Source: Rallus limicola (Eukaryota; Chordata; Aves; Gruiformes; Rallidae). From it: a DNA stretch of 64,000 nt. Of this stretch, positions 1 through 13,502 are shown piece by piece. A program made the position numbers and the translations under genes. The stretch lies in NCBI GenBank assembly GCA_022605955.1, contig JAKCOZ010000003.1:40202761-40266760 (forward strand), given 5' to 3'. Under the pieces are notes generated by a model. The model made no database searches. It saw only the letters and a list, made by a program, of their open reading frames with translations, and was not told where the DNA came from. Every line of letters begins with the position of its first letter. Positions within the stretch are counted from its first letter, which is position 1.

Positions 1-1096
1 GGCTTCCCTGACACATTTATGCCAGACTCCAGGAAAGGTCTGAGGATTATGGTGTGTATACGTGTGTGGTTGTGTGTGTTGCGTGTGTATGCTAGGAAAG
101 GACAGCAAGAAGGCAACATGGGATAGCTGGAAAACCAGATCTCACTGCTTGATTCCTTCACCTCAGGGCTGTAAGAAGGGCTTGCTTACCAAGGTGCTTA
201 AGCAACACTTTGAAGGGATGGTTATATTTTGGTATAGCTGTCACAGTCCCTAAAAATCCTGAAAGTCTTTTCATTCACCAATCAAGGTACTAGCACAACC
301 CTAGAAGGCTCCAACATGGAGCAGTAGTTGGCTGTGAGTGTGCAGCAATACTGGGTCTAACCTGGTGGTGGTCCCATTGCAACCAAATTATTTTCAAAGT
401 ATATGTTAGAAGTCTTGAGCAATCCCTAACAAATATACCAAAGTATAAAAGGATACTGACAAGCTTTTCTTAAATCTATTAAAGATGGAAAGGACATTGC
501 TGGAGCAATTGTCAGAGGGATCTCAGATTGGCACGCACTGATATATCACTGGAAAACCACTATTTATTCCTGGGATCTGGACTATTTCTAGTTGTGTAAC
601 TTTCAGCTGACACGGTTACATTTGTTTTCCACTTGGAAAATGTATACTGCTCTATCATTAGACAATTGGTGAAACTCCTTTCAAACATAGATTATTCCTT
701 TTTTTTAATGGTGCTTACTCTTTGAGAGGACTAAGAAAGTGCATTTCTTCTCAGTAAGAGTATTCCTATTAATAAGGGCATTTAACTTAAAAGTCAAGAG
801 ACAAACAAGTTATAAAGACAAAACTAAGACCTGTGTTGCTCAGTCTGCCATAGGGATTTTTTCATATATCTTTGGACTTCCCAGTGTCCATCATCAGTGT
901 CTTCACCATTACAATTGTAACAGCATTTCATTGCTCTATCAATGAAAACATGGCAGTCAGGAATTGTTTCAGCTTAGCTAGCTAAATCAATTTGGTAGAA
1001 GGCTAAACAAATTTATCACTGGGATCAGAAAAAGTGTAAAAATGATACCTGTGCTCTGAACTATGTGGGCTGGCTCTGTTTGGGTTTTTTTAAATC

Positions 1097-1147
1097 AACA
1101 AAAAAAACAAAAAACCCACCCCAAAACCAAACCAAACCAAACCCCCA
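1097..1147. repeat. A/C-rich low-complexity tract with CCAAA units
   Basis: An A-rich run passes into reiterated ACCAA/CCAAA units (about 1121-1145). A similar motif occurs on the opposite strand as GGTTT units at 10366-10400. Confidence 0.7.
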
Positions 1148-1587
1148 CTCCGCATTGCTAGGTGTTGATCTTGTTAGATGGCAGCTGTGATTATATATAT
1201 TTCCTGTGTAAGTAAGACGAGTCATTAATAGCAGCAGTTGCATACAACACAAAATTAAGCTATAATAAAGACTATACATAGATCTTAACCTTAATACTGC
1301 TCAGAAATTGAACATCACTGCTTGGTGCCTTTCACCAGGTATCTGTAACACTGAGGTAATTGTGTGTCTTTGGGTTTCCATATGAAACTCTGACTCCTAT
1401 TGGTGGGTACAAGACCATCTCCTACCCAGAGGTAATACTGCAGTTGTGCTCAGGAGGCTCCTGTGGTGTGTTTTGCCATCCACCAAGGAAACATTTGCTG
1501 ACTGGGCAATGTTTGTCAGGCTGAGTCTCAATGAATTTCCCTCTTTTTGGGTCAAGGATCTGATAAGTTAAATTTCCACATGTGCTA

Positions 1588-1660
1588 CAAAAAAAAACCA
1601 ACAACAAAAAACCCACACAACCCCCCCTCCAAAACCCTACCCAAACCCCAAAATAAAAGC
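1588..1660. repeat. A/C-rich low-complexity tract
   Basis: Alternating A runs and C runs with almost no G or T. This is simple low-complexity sequence. The open frames crossing it on the minus strand are by-products of that composition. Confidence 0.65.
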
Positions 1661-1754
1661 AAATCCTCTTGCAAACAGAACTCAGCACATTTCCTCCCTG
1701 GGGAGGGATGAGAGTGCAAAGAACATATGACAGATGTTAGCCATACTGTTTTAA

Positions 1755-2218
1755 GTCCTAGCTGCAAGAGCTCTCAGGGGATTGCTCCAACATGGGTCAG
1801 AGCATCTCCTGCATGTCTCCACCTGCTCCAGTGTGGAGCCTCTCCACAGGCTACAGGTGGGGTCTCAGCCTTTTCCATGGGCTGTGGGGGGACACCCGCT
1901 CCACCATGGGTTTCTCCATGGGCTGCAGGGGCATCTTTCTCTCTGGCACCTGGGGCATTCCCCCCACCCCCATTCCCTGGCTTTGGTGTCTGCACAGTTT
2001 CTTACATCTTCTCACTCCCTTCTCTGGTGACAAATTGCAGCTGCTTGTGGGTTTTCTCTCCTCTGATTCCCAGTGACGCTGTGACCCTCACTGACTGGCT
2101 TGGCCTTGGTAAGCAACGACTCTGGCCTTGAGTCGGCTGGTGTGTCAGGCCTGCAGAGAGCTTATAACTTCTTCTTGCAGAAGCCACCCCTGCAGCCCCC
2201 CTTCTCCTCCAGCACACT
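1755..2218 (-). mobile_element. Family-1 ERV LTR fragment (copy A)
   Basis: The complement of this stretch matches the start of the family-1 LTR copies at 17256 and 58896. It has a GGGGGGCTGCAGGGG-type leader, a motif like CTTCTGCAAGAAG, then 'gccaactcaaggccagag', then blocks around CTGGAGCAG and 'cccatggagaaaccca'. About 460 bp of the roughly 1.1-kb LTR is left; the 3' half with the poly(A) signal is missing. It is closest to copy B, sharing the 'agagaaagatgcccctgcag' segment. Flanks show no obvious target duplication. The repeat class (ERVL or other) is not assigned. Confidence 0.7.
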
Positions 2219-5200
2219 AATTACTTTTTTCTTTAATTTCCTGCAAAACATGAGCCAAGGTTGCTCTGAGCAATTTCTGTGGTTAGTCATGCTGGGAGTA
2301 ACACAGCTTTGCCTCTGTTTTCTCAAGTCTTTTAGAAGTGGTGCAAGAATGTATAACCCAATGCTTTCTAAAAGCATCAGGTTATATCAGTACTAATCTC
2401 ACAATTATTGGAAGCTACAACTGTGAAGCAGTGACTTAAAATGTGCTAATCCTTGACTGGTTTAGTTAGAGTAGTCTTTTATGGTTATACGAATCTTTTA
2501 TGGTTAAGCAAGTGCTCTTAAAGAACATTGTGCAAAGGAACAATGTAAAGTAGTAATATCCCATTATCAGAGGCTGTAAGAGGTGGCAATCCTTGCTTTA
2601 AAAAAAAAGTAAGTAATGTTGTATAATTTGGAACTGAGCTAGATCATACAACTTATGAGAGCAGACTGTGAGATGTCCTTGTACGCTTACCATCTGTATG
2701 TACACAGGTAAGCCTGAGAATGACAAGTACATCTGTTTCCTTATCACCTCAACTGTCCTGGGTAGTTGCATTGGAAAATTCATGTAAGTATATGAACTGC
2801 TTGTTTTGTAGTAGTGACTCCGTAGGAAATAATGTACGGTTTTTCTTATAAGATTGTGTCTTATTTTTTCTTAGAAATGTGTGTCTTCTAATTTAGCATC
2901 AGTTCTGATGTAAATATTTCTGGATATAAGTTGAATTAAGTTGGATTGGTATCCCTTGATGCTGTAGCATAACTGTGACTCAATCTAGGTTTGAATTTAG
3001 TACTGCAGATTTTTTTTCTTGCTGTAGAATTAATACTGTGGGTAGAAATACCAAGAGTAGCTTGTAGAATATCCATCCCAGGTGTGTCTGGGAAAGAACA
3101 ACAAGGTATCCTGTTCTTACAGGATTGAACAGCTTGCTTCCCCAGGCACTAGTTTCCCATAACTACTTTTTTTTTTTTTTTCTGTGCACAAAACTAAATA
3201 TGTGTGTCTTCTTCACAAGGACTTTGATTGATCTTTTTTACAGCAACCTGGTCATAGCAAGAATCTGCAAGTACTGTGAATTGCAAGGAGCTTTGTATAA
3301 ACATAATCCAACCTTGTTGTGCTGCTAAATCCCCCAGCAGATCATCCTCTGTACTATGCCAGTGCTTTTTGCTAGTTAGGCAGCTGCTGCACTGTGACAG
3401 CTTCTGTTATGCAGGCCAGTCTGTCTGTCTACAACACACTGTTTATTATATTCAACTCTTGTCACATCGGTCCATTAGATTTCTGGCTGTTTGGGGCAAG
3501 GATCAGCTAGTTTTTAGATAGAGCTGTTGCCTGGTTACAAAATAAGAAGAGCCAATGCACAATGAAGAGCTATTGTGTGCTACTGCAGTACAAAAACAGC
3601 AGGGGAAAAACGCTAAGGGATTAGCTATTTGTAGGTCTTCTTGACCAGCAGGAGCACAGGTTATGCAGCTGTTTGCATTTGTATATCTGAATGAGTTTCT
3701 GTGTTGAAAATTCAGAATCAGGACTTCAACTGATACAAACCTTTCACTGCAGTGCCTAAGAAGAAAGTTTTCAAAAGGTGTCTGCCTCATGTTCCCAGGT
3801 TTAAGGGCTGGCAATTAAGAAAGTCAGTGTGCCCTAAAAAAGCTCTGTTTTTCATGAAGTGAAATCTCATTTTGAGTGTTAACTCATTCTTTTCCCACTC
3901 TTATTGATCTTTCTTTTACTGAACATTTCAGAAATCCACCAAATATCATACAAATACATCAGTATAAAGAGGACTCAAAATATTTCTAAAGTCACTTAAA
4001 TGCCCTTAAGTCCTCAATTTTATCCTGCCAAGTATCAGTTATCTCACAGACTATAGCTGAACTGGTCATCACCCTCCTCTCTCTAGCTGAAAAAATGCAC
4101 ACCTAGCTGCTGCTGAACTTCTGCAGGTTCAAAATGGCCAGTTTTGGATAGCCTTTACTTCCTGGACTGGAAACTGGCAGTTAATTCCTCAACCTATGTA
4201 TGTATTTCGGCCAAATACTGACATGTGGGAGTCATGGCCATGTAGCTATTCTAGTTTAATCTACCAGTGTTCATAAATGAACACCCACTTATGTGAGGAT
4301 TACTAAAATGAAGAATGAAGTAGCTGAAAAGCTAGAAAGGGTTGTATTGCTCAGCCTAACCTAAACACAATCATGATTTCAGGAGCTAATGGTAAGGTTT
4401 ACAAGTCTCCAAAGTGAAATGAGTAGTCTGTAAATTACATTGTGCAATATTTCTTCCCAGTCTTTCTTCCAGTCTCTCTTGAAAATTTATGCAAGGAGAG
4501 ATGTAACTGGGAAATTATTGCAATGATCTAATGACATTGCCATCTCCTATTTCTATGGTTACTTCCTAGCTTAAAGGGAAAGAAATGCTACTGATGAGTA
4601 ATAATGTGCATGTGCATTGAGAGTTGACATTCCAGTCTTACAAGCTTGCTGATTCAGACCTGATAAAATCTTGCACAGTTCACACCAGTGGCAAATTAGC
4701 TCTTTTTTTGTTAAATTTCTTATGATTACTCAGACTACTTTAAGTATATACTAGCAAAAGATTGATCTGGTACTGCCAGAAAATTGAACTAGAATTATTA
4801 GATCCAAACAGAGTTACATATGCTTAGTTTCAGTCACTGAAATTTTTATTTCACTTATTATTTCTTTTTCTTATTACCCACTTTTGCAAAGTGACAATGA
4901 ATTGACATCAGGATTAGCCGAGAATTTTTCTGTAAAATTGGTGTGGTGTTTTTTTACCACTAGAGAGCAGATTTGCATCAAAAAGTGTAGTGTATCCTCA
5001 CCAGAGGTGTCAAAGACCTGGGAATAGCATCCTGTAACTAAAACGCTCAAATATCTGGTAATAGGCATGTATGACTGTCTTCTTCTCAAATGCAATTTAG
5101 ACTCTTCCCTGATTATTATAAATTTCCCCTTTCAGCAACCGTAATAGTTAAATATTCTGTGTGTTTGAGGACTTTAGTTGAACTCCACAATTCTTCATGT

Positions 5201-7204
5201 TAATCTGAAATTCAGGAAAGAACATAATATGTGTAAGGTATACTGCCCTGGTAAATGTTGTATAAACTGATGGAAACTGGACAGCACAGATTAGTTTATA
5301 CCTAATTATTTTTTCTCACCCTTAAATCAAGCTTCCTTTACTTGGACGTTTCATTAAGCCATATTTAGAAGCAATCTGGAAACACCACTTGGCTGTTGAG
5401 GAATTGCAAAGTGTGGGGGTGAGGGCTTTCATACTATGATTTCAAGCTTCCTCAACATCCAAAAGAAACAAAAACTTTGCAAAGCCAGAAAAGGGAAGCT
5501 CAGAAACCCTGTTTGTTGTCCAAATACACCACAGAACTGTAATATTTGGGGTATAATGTGATGATGCATCAATCCTGTGCCAGAGTTAAACAAGCTGGTC
5601 CAAAGTGTAGCCAAGTCATCAGACACCAGCTGTTTCCTGAAATACTTAAAACAGTAGAAAGTGTATTTGTTGTGAGTTAGAATGGTTCTTTGACAAGTTA
5701 ATTTTTGTGCACCAATAAAATCATATCCAGGATGTTGAGTAGGCAGCATATTACTGGGCTTAAATTGTAGCTACAGTAATTTCAACTACCATTTCTTCCC
5801 CATTTTGACATTAGTCACAAGAGGGACAGTGCTCTGTGATTATAGGCTTTATAACTGAATTCTATTTATGGCCATCAACAGTGGGAAATTCTGATTTCTC
5901 ATATTACAACAGAAAAAAAATAAGGAAGCAAAATATAACTTCCTCCTGTTTTACACTGTCTAGACAAGTTTTCCAAAGTTTGCTACCTTGCAGAAGCTAA
6001 TATCTTAAGCCTTATGTTACATCTGGTGACATAATACAGTACAATTTTTTAAGGCTGCTAGAAGTCAGAATATATCTACCAATTGATAGAGCAATATCAG
6101 CCTAGATTAATTGACTATTTAGATATTCATGTTTACAACTCTGACAAAGGCATTACGTAGACTGACACAAAGTACTAAGATGGAGTAGTTCATGGAAATT
6201 GAACCAGCATGTGCAGTAAGTTTTGAAACAATCTGGAGTTCTTGCTGCTCTTTCATCTACTCCATTTGACTGACACTTCTGTCCTCAGTGCACTTTTCAT
6301 TGCAAGATGAGCTTAGAATGGAAATGCTGAGCTAAGACACCCATAGATTTTGGAAAAATAGTAACTAGTAGGAAGCTTCTGTTCATTTTAAGAAAGTGTG
6401 ATTTCTTCCTGTAGTGTCAACTCTTGCTATTCCAGAATGATCTTTGAGAGTCAAGGAAAAAAAATAGTAGGGACTATTTTAAACTTTTGAATGTTAAGAC
6501 CTACCATCCAGTGACCTAGTTGCAGCTGAGAACAGTCTTGAAGGATTTTTGATTCTTTCTAATATCCTTGCTCTTGCTATGTGCAAGATATTTCTACAAA
6601 CATGTCATAGCACTGACTTTGTGCTTCTGTCTTAGGACATACAGCTGCACAATGTGAAAAAGATGTTATGAGCCTCCTAATAACAGGAATTAATATTTAT
6701 AAACCTGGATTTCTTCACAGAGTATCTTCTTCAATTTCTTCAAGAGTATCTTCAAACAGTGACTAATATTAAGATAAAGACATCTTGAGGTATTTCTACC
6801 ATTAAAATACCAAACAGCAGATACCCTCTGGCAATGCAATACATTAATGTGTAAGCAACTGGAATAAGTTAACTAGAGAAAATGTGGCAGAGATGTTCAG
6901 AATTAATCAGAATAAACTTACATGATTTATGCAGATTCTTTGAGCTGGCTGAAGGTTGTCACCTGTGTTTATTTCTTAAACCAGTGAAGAACTGGCTTAA
7001 GTTCTTCTTAAACTCCAGTAGGAACATAAGTAAGGATCCTAGCCTTTTTTGCTGGCCCTCCTCTTTAAGGCCTTCAGTCCTTAAGCATAGTGAATACTGG
7101 TATGTATATTGAAATAGAATCCTTTGTTACAGTACTGATTAACTTTCTTTTTTTTTAACCTTATGTTGATGTTAGACAGGTCTGTCATCTGTGTAATACT
7201 ACTT
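2219..7204. other. Intergenic, no gene recognised
   Basis: AT-rich sequence without recognisable exons, RNA genes or transposons. It includes a short poly(T) at about 3168-3181. Open frames of 60-106 codons on both strands show no domain and no codon bias I can recognise. Confidence 0.45.
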
Positions 7205-7312
7205 TTAGTTAGAGTGCAGCAATTAGTGCATTAGCCTGAAATTCAGTAGACTGTGGTTTGATTTGAAGCACAGCTTCATACTTGTAAGTGTCTCAGTCTC
7301 ATTTCCCTCTCA
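7205..7312 (+). repeat. Ancient tRNA-derived SINE relic (MIR/CORE-SINE-like)
   Basis: A stretch resembles the tRNA-like head of amniote MIR/CORE SINEs: 'gtgcattagcctgaaattca', then 'gactgtggtttgatttgaag' (a degenerate B box, compare GGTTCGANTCC), then 'cagcttcatacttg' and 'ctcagtctcatttccctc', which corresponds to the conserved 'cctcagtttcc' of the core. It is heavily diverged, as expected for a pre-avian element. The call rests on order and spacing of these blocks rather than strong identity. Confidence 0.42.
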
Positions 7313-8370
7313 GAGAAGTGCAGTTTTACTTTTCTGGGGAGACACATCATATGACTGAGGAACTCACATGCTAAAAAAGAAGGAAAGATATTTAACGTCA
7401 ACTACACAATTTAGTATCTATCTGCACAGGAGTGCTAGCAGAGCAAAAATCATTAATCAGCCTTCACCTAGTAGATGTTTAAGTACATAGAAACAATCCT
7501 CCTATATGAAGTGGGAGAAGAAAAATCCTCACTGATGATATGTTTTCTGTAAGCTTTCTTAGTATTCATAGCATACAAAATTAAAATTGTAGGTTTTTTT
7601 ATCTGGCATACCAGTATATTTTTACAGTGCTTTTCAAAGATTAACAACAGGCTTTCTAGGTAGTATTTCTAAAATATTTCCATCCGAGGACAATTTCAAA
7701 TGAGTAAGTGGTGTTACCTGCCATTACCAGCAATCATGTTACTAGCACAGTTTCATTCACTTCACCATTTACTTGTTTATGTGGGAATAAAATTATATAT
7801 GTTTTTAGCTGAAAACCGAATCTAGGCTATTGTTTTTTTCTGTACCTTAGGCAACTGCATAGAATCAAAGTTATTTGGTACTTTGTGTAGAGCTAAATGT
7901 CAGATGTCATGGTCTTTTTCCTTTGAAGCTAATGGAAGAGTTATTTTTAAACCCGTATATTGAAAAAGCCCTGTGAACTTCCTTTCAAACAGTTCCAGTT
8001 TAATTTGTCTATAAAACTTCTTTGTTCTTTTTATCTCTTATTAAACTCACATGATTTACAGTATTTAGTGTTGTGTAATGATGCTTTTGAAGAAATGCAT
8101 TCATTTTTTTTGGAAGCATAGTAAAAGAGGGATTGTATGAAATAAAAAGTCTTCTGCCTACTGGGGTTCATTCATAACTTGAGAAGTTTAAGGGTTATTT
8201 TTTTCTTCTACTAGACACTTCTCTGAACTCTACATGTCACAGGGATGGTTCTGCTTTAGCTTGCCTGGGTCACTTATTCCTGAAGAATCCGTGTAGGAAA
8301 AGCAAGTCCCTATACAGACAGTTCTGGAAAAGTCACTATAAAGTTGTGCTTAGGCCCCTAAGTAAAAGTT

Positions 8371-8435
8371 TAAAAGAGGAAAAAAAAAAAAGAGAGAGAG
8401 AAAGAAAAAATATTTTTAAAAAAAGAACAAGAGAA
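8371..8435. repeat. A/G-rich low-complexity tract
   Basis: Poly(A) is followed by an AG dinucleotide run and more A-rich sequence. It is purine-only over most of its length. Confidence 0.7.
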
Positions 8436-10365
8436 GGCCCTTATGGGTGTTACCCATTTATTAATAAAATGTTTTACACATTGTTAATGATTCATCGTCA
8501 TGTTTAATTTATAGAAACCTGGGGAATAAAAATCCCTATTTAGCATTGAGTTCACTTGGGAAGTTTTAGGGGGTTTTGAGAATCCATGATTACATACTTT
8601 AGCCTTTTCTTGCATTCAGAATAAGACTAAAATCCAGATGCACCTCTATCTGAGTGCTAAGTGAAAAGGTGACCTCATTTGGATGCTTTCATAATCAAGC
8701 ACTTTAAAACTAGTACATGCTTGCAAAAAATCCACCAGTCATAATGGCTCAGGTGGTGTATTGAAGTGAACCTGCTCCAAGATTATTTAATGTGTAATAT
8801 TGCTGGTTTATGACAAACATTTGGGTCAACGCAGCTGAAAGCAGGGGTGGCTTCTACCTTGGTAACAGTGAAGTTCACCATCCCACCCCCTTAAAACTGT
8901 CAAATAAAATATAACATTTCCTAGTCTGTCTTACTTCCTGTGCTAAGCAGAGACAGCAAATGAATGAAGCCCAGCCCAACAACACAGCCTAAGGTATACA
9001 CAAACTGGATAGATATGATAGCCATCAGGGAGAAGAGGATTCTGCCAACTCAAAAGCAGTGAAGCTGCTATGGGTTGCTGGTGCTCTTGACCCAAATGGA
9101 ATGGGGTGTTGGTGAAAGCCATCATCAAAAAGTAGGAGATTCAGGATCAGATCCGTCTTTCTGGTTCATGGAATATAAGATTAACAAGGACAAGCTGAAT
9201 GCTGAGTACTCTTCTTCCACCTTGACTGGTGCTGCCACTAAGCAAGGGGAAATACAATTCTATCATCAAAAGAAAGCACAAGCAGGATCATGAATGTTGT
9301 CTAACACTGGTTGTGAGAAGCCCTGGAGTAGGATTTCTGTTTCACTCTCTGGCTTTGGTTTTCTGGGGTGTTCTTTTCTTTTTTGTTTTTAGGGAAGTCT
9401 GGTCCAAAATCAGGTTTCAGTGTTAAATTGGGCTAGAAAGAGCAGAGTGAGCTTGGAGACATGCTATAACCTTTATGTATATTAGAGAAACTAAGAACTG
9501 GTTAGGGGTTTGGTTGTCATCCTGCTTTTTAGTAGTGTGTCAGCTATTACAGAAAAAAAAGCAATAGGATCATCCTTGCATCTTCTAGCCTATTCCTTTG
9601 AGAAACTGTCAAAGGTGAGGTTTTACTGCATAGTTAACCTGGAACACATCCTCTTTTTGTGGGGGCCAAATGCATGTTTCCTTTGGCAGCCTTCCATCCT
9701 CTGCTGGTTTTGAAAGGACACTTGACTGAAACGAATTCCTGCCTTGCATCAGCATTTAATTCATCTTTGTCCTTCTGAGATTAAGATTAAAACCTGTCAG
9801 TAAATCTGATATACCTTGGTTTTCAAAAGCAATTGCTAGATGGAACTGGCAAAATACTCCATCATAATACTATGGATTTTAGTAAAAAACTCTGAGTAAC
9901 TCATCATTCCTTGTAAGTCTGCAGGGGCCGTAACTAGTAAAGCAAACATCTCACTCTTTAACATCTTGTGTTCAGCTAGGACTGATGACTCAAGCTCTTT
10001 TTCTACACAGAATGAAGTCAGGATTATTAGCTAAACCACATGTCCTCTTCTACCAGGCAATGCATAGTATTGTAAGTACTGTTTAATGTACAAACCACAG
10101 CCTAAAATACTGCAAGGAACAAGGCTGTCTGTCCTTATGCCTTATTTATCCCAGCCAAACCACATGAAATCCTGGTTTAAATGCTACATCATCAAGTTAT
10201 TCCCAAATTGTGTCATTATTATGTTCTAGTCCTGTCTCAGCAAAGATGACTCAGCATTTTTAGTAGTGAAATAATTCCCTAAATTTAAATTTAGCTATAG
10301 AAAGTGACATAGATTACACAGAAATTACAGTGGGAGGCAGAAAAGAATTTGTTTTTGTTTTGAGT

Positions 10366-10400
10366 GGTTTGGTTGGGTTTGGTTTGGTTTGGTTTGGTTT
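10366..10400 (+). repeat. (GGTTT)n microsatellite
   Basis: About six to seven GGTTT units, the first interrupted (GGTTTGGTTGGG) and the rest nearly pure. It is the reverse complement of the CCAAA-type tract near 1121. Confidence 0.85.
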
Positions 10401-13254
10401 AGTTGGTTGTTTTTTATTGTTTGGCTGATTTTGCCAGTCTCCCAAGATGTTTCTGTTAAGTTAAACACTAGGTATTTAAATGGCCAGTCTGCCACTCTGG
10501 TGACTTCAGATTTCATCTTCTCAAACCTTCTGAGGCTTGCTAACTTACATGTCAGCCAGCTGCTCATCTTGGTAACAAGTCTGTGAGCCCAGACAGTTTC
10601 TGTCAACTGCAGTGAAGCCATTCCAGATATCCTATGTTTTAATATGCAGGAATATGACCTATTTAGTGCCTGTTTTTACTGTAGTATTTGTGGGAAGTAG
10701 ATATAGAAAGTAACAGAATTGTTGTCCAAGAAGAATAGTTCCCTTAATTGCCTGGTGCAACTATACAAAGGCGGTATGTAACAGTACACTTTTTTCCCCT
10801 TGGTTACAGCACCTCAGTGATCCTGACTGATGCAGGAGAAGGACAGAGTTAATATCAGAATGAATATATTAATGACTTTCCTCTTAAAAGAGGCTTTACT
10901 TAAGAACTTCATTGGATCAGATGAAATTTACTTATTGCTTCCTTTCCCTGCAAAAAAAATCTCAACACACATATGTTTGCATAGACTTTTGAGGCATTTG
11001 GTAGTCTCAAGACTACTACCAACATTTAGCAATGTTATCAATGTCATCTTTTAAAGAAACACTACGTTAAACTAGCTAGCAAATTCAATCCAGAACCTAA
11101 TGCATTGAAGTTTTTATGGTTTGTGTTTATGCAGGCTGTCAGATTACCTCCCTACAAAGGTTTTTTTCTGAATCTGAATTAGTCATCATCACAAAGTTAC
11201 ATAATTCTGTGTTCAAGGGCAATTGAAAATTTGTCACTAAATGTACTGATCTGGCAGCGTACTAGGTGTGTAATTTATGCAGGCAGTGAATTAGAAGTTC
11301 TTCTCCTGCAAGTCCATTATCTTAACTTGCTTAGAATTGAAGCTACTGCTGAAATATTGTATAACAAACTGCAGATGCTCAACTCCAGTGCTTAGTTTAT
11401 ACATGCATTCTATGCATGCATTAAGTTTATATGTTGGGTCACAGTATCATTTTGCATACAACTGACAATTTTCAATGTGATTCCAATGTTGATGTACAAA
11501 CTGTACAATTATACAGGTGTTCTGTAAAGCAAGAGAAAACACAAACAAAAACACCCATGTAATTACTTAGCAGTACTACACAGCAATTAAAAACCTCTAG
11601 TGGAAGTTGAAGGATATTATCCTTTTTTTCTATCCATGTATCATTTACTCGGTAGGGTTTGGTGATTTCTTTTCCCACCTCTCCTGTTATACATGGAATT
11701 GTTGTATGTATAATGAATTTTGACTTTTCATGTCATTTTTCTCCTTTTTAAAATCTTAACATTACTGGATTTTAAGGATTTACTGTTTTCATTGTTACTT
11801 TAAAACTTTCACCAAGAAATAACACTTAAAGCAATATTCATTTTTCACAGTGCTTTTTGATTTATTTTATCTAATTTCACATAAGAATATAGAAAGCCTA
11901 TCTGACAGTTATCTGAAAGTGCAAATTTTAAAATAAAATCTGTAGAGCTTTTATTCAAGACTATTTCTAGTTTGTAAGAACCATGGGTGTCCTGTGGCTC
12001 CCCAAAAAACTGGAAGCTAATCTCTTTCTACTGGTGAGCATTGCATAATATGTGGTCCAATTACATACCAGGGTTTTGTTTTCCTCTTTAATAATATGCT
12101 AAGAATTAGCTTAAGGAAACATTCCTGTAGTGATGCCTCATATTCAGTCTTTAACACCAACAAAGAAAGTATGTGATGTGGTCCTCTACTCCCCTGTTTT
12201 AATAGTTCTTAACATTTTTAAGTATGCATTTCAGGACAGAACTATAGTATGCAGGAAATAATATATAAACATAGTAGAATATCAAGTCTTTAAACATATC
12301 TCTATAGTATAATGGAAAGTGCTTCAGCCATTCTGAAAAATTCACATGGAATATTTTATCTTCTATGTTAATAGTTTGAATAGCAAAAGGGGACTGACTG
12401 TCTTCCAACTGTATTTCAAGGATCACCCCCCAGTGAAGTTGTTAATAAGTTATTTGCTTTCAACAGAATGTAATGTTTTCATACAGGGTCACTACTTTCA
12501 CTGTAGAGTAGTATCAGTGTGGGTTCTCCTACCTGAAACTTTGAAATTGTTATTTCAGAAACTAGTTGCATTTCCTGAAAATCATCTAAAGTGACCACTA
12601 AAATCACCACTTAATTTAAATTAACTTAGCCAACAGGCTACCTGGGGTCTCTAATGCCCTTCATTAGTTTTCTTAGGATGACTCTGCAAAAGATGTGACT
12701 AGAGTTGCCATGCAGTTTGTCTTATGCAAAACTTTTAACTTACTAAGGAGCTTTATATATGCCAGAGTTATGAGAATTAAATTAATTTCTGTGTTATATA
12801 GTTATGCTAATTCAAAGCTCTGCTTAAATGAATTTTAGCACTTACTTTGACTGTTAGGCAAAAATATCTGCAGTCTTAAAAGTTGCAAGCTTGAACCTGA
12901 CTAGAAGTAAACTTTTCTCAACATTCAGTTTACTGCTTCTGACTTGGGATCATCCATTACATTTATTTACTGTGTCTAGAAAGAGATTTTTTTTTCCCCT
13001 AAAGTAGATAATTAATACTAAATAAATATATAAACCTATTAAATATATATATATAAATAGTAAAAAAAATAATTCATATCAAGTTGGGAATAGAGAAAAA
13101 TTTAAAAACCCCAAAAGCAGTGTCTTAGAAGGTCCTAATAAGGGCAGAAATTATAAAGATAAGATCTTAGAGCAACTTGAGGTAACTGCTGAGTTATGTA
13201 AATGCTCATCTAAATTTAGTTCCACTAGATTTAACTCATGTCCAACCAATATTT

Positions 13255-13502
13255 GATTCCATCTCTGCAATGCATGCTTTAAAAGTTCAGGTTGGACCTT
13301 ACAAAAAGGTTCTTCACAGAAAAGGTGGTCAGGCACTGGAACAGGCTCTGCAGGGAAGTGGTGCCTGTCAGAGTTTGAAGAGTATCTGGACAATGCTCTT
13401 AGTCATAGGGTTTAGTTTTAAGTAGTCCTGCAAGGAGCAGAGGGTTGGACTTAATGATCATTATGGGCTGGTTCCAACTTGAGATAGCCTACGATTCTGT
13501 AA
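13255..13502 (+). mobile_element. CR1 LINE 3' end
   Basis: Plus-strand CR1 tail. It has the degraded coding end of ORF2 ('ggttcttcacagaaaaggtg', 'tcaggcactggaacaggctc', 'tgcagggaagtggtgcctgt'), then the 3' UTR ('gttggacttaatgatcatta', 'gctggttccaac') and a worn octamer tail 'acgattctgt'. It is 5'-truncated to about 250 bp, as most bird CR1 copies are. Confidence 0.88.

Larger units (their letters stand above)
1..1754. other. Intergenic, no gene recognised
   Basis: AT-rich unique-looking DNA. I see no exon with matching splice sites, no RNA gene and no transposon. It holds a short GT-rich stretch at about 53-92 and two A/C-rich low-complexity tracts, listed separately. Confidence 0.5.
7313..13254. 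other. Intergenic, no gene recognised
   Basis: AT-rich DNA with simple repeats at 8371-8435 and 10366-10400 and a short AT run at about 13040-13056. I see no exon, RNA gene or clear transposon. Confidence 0.45.
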
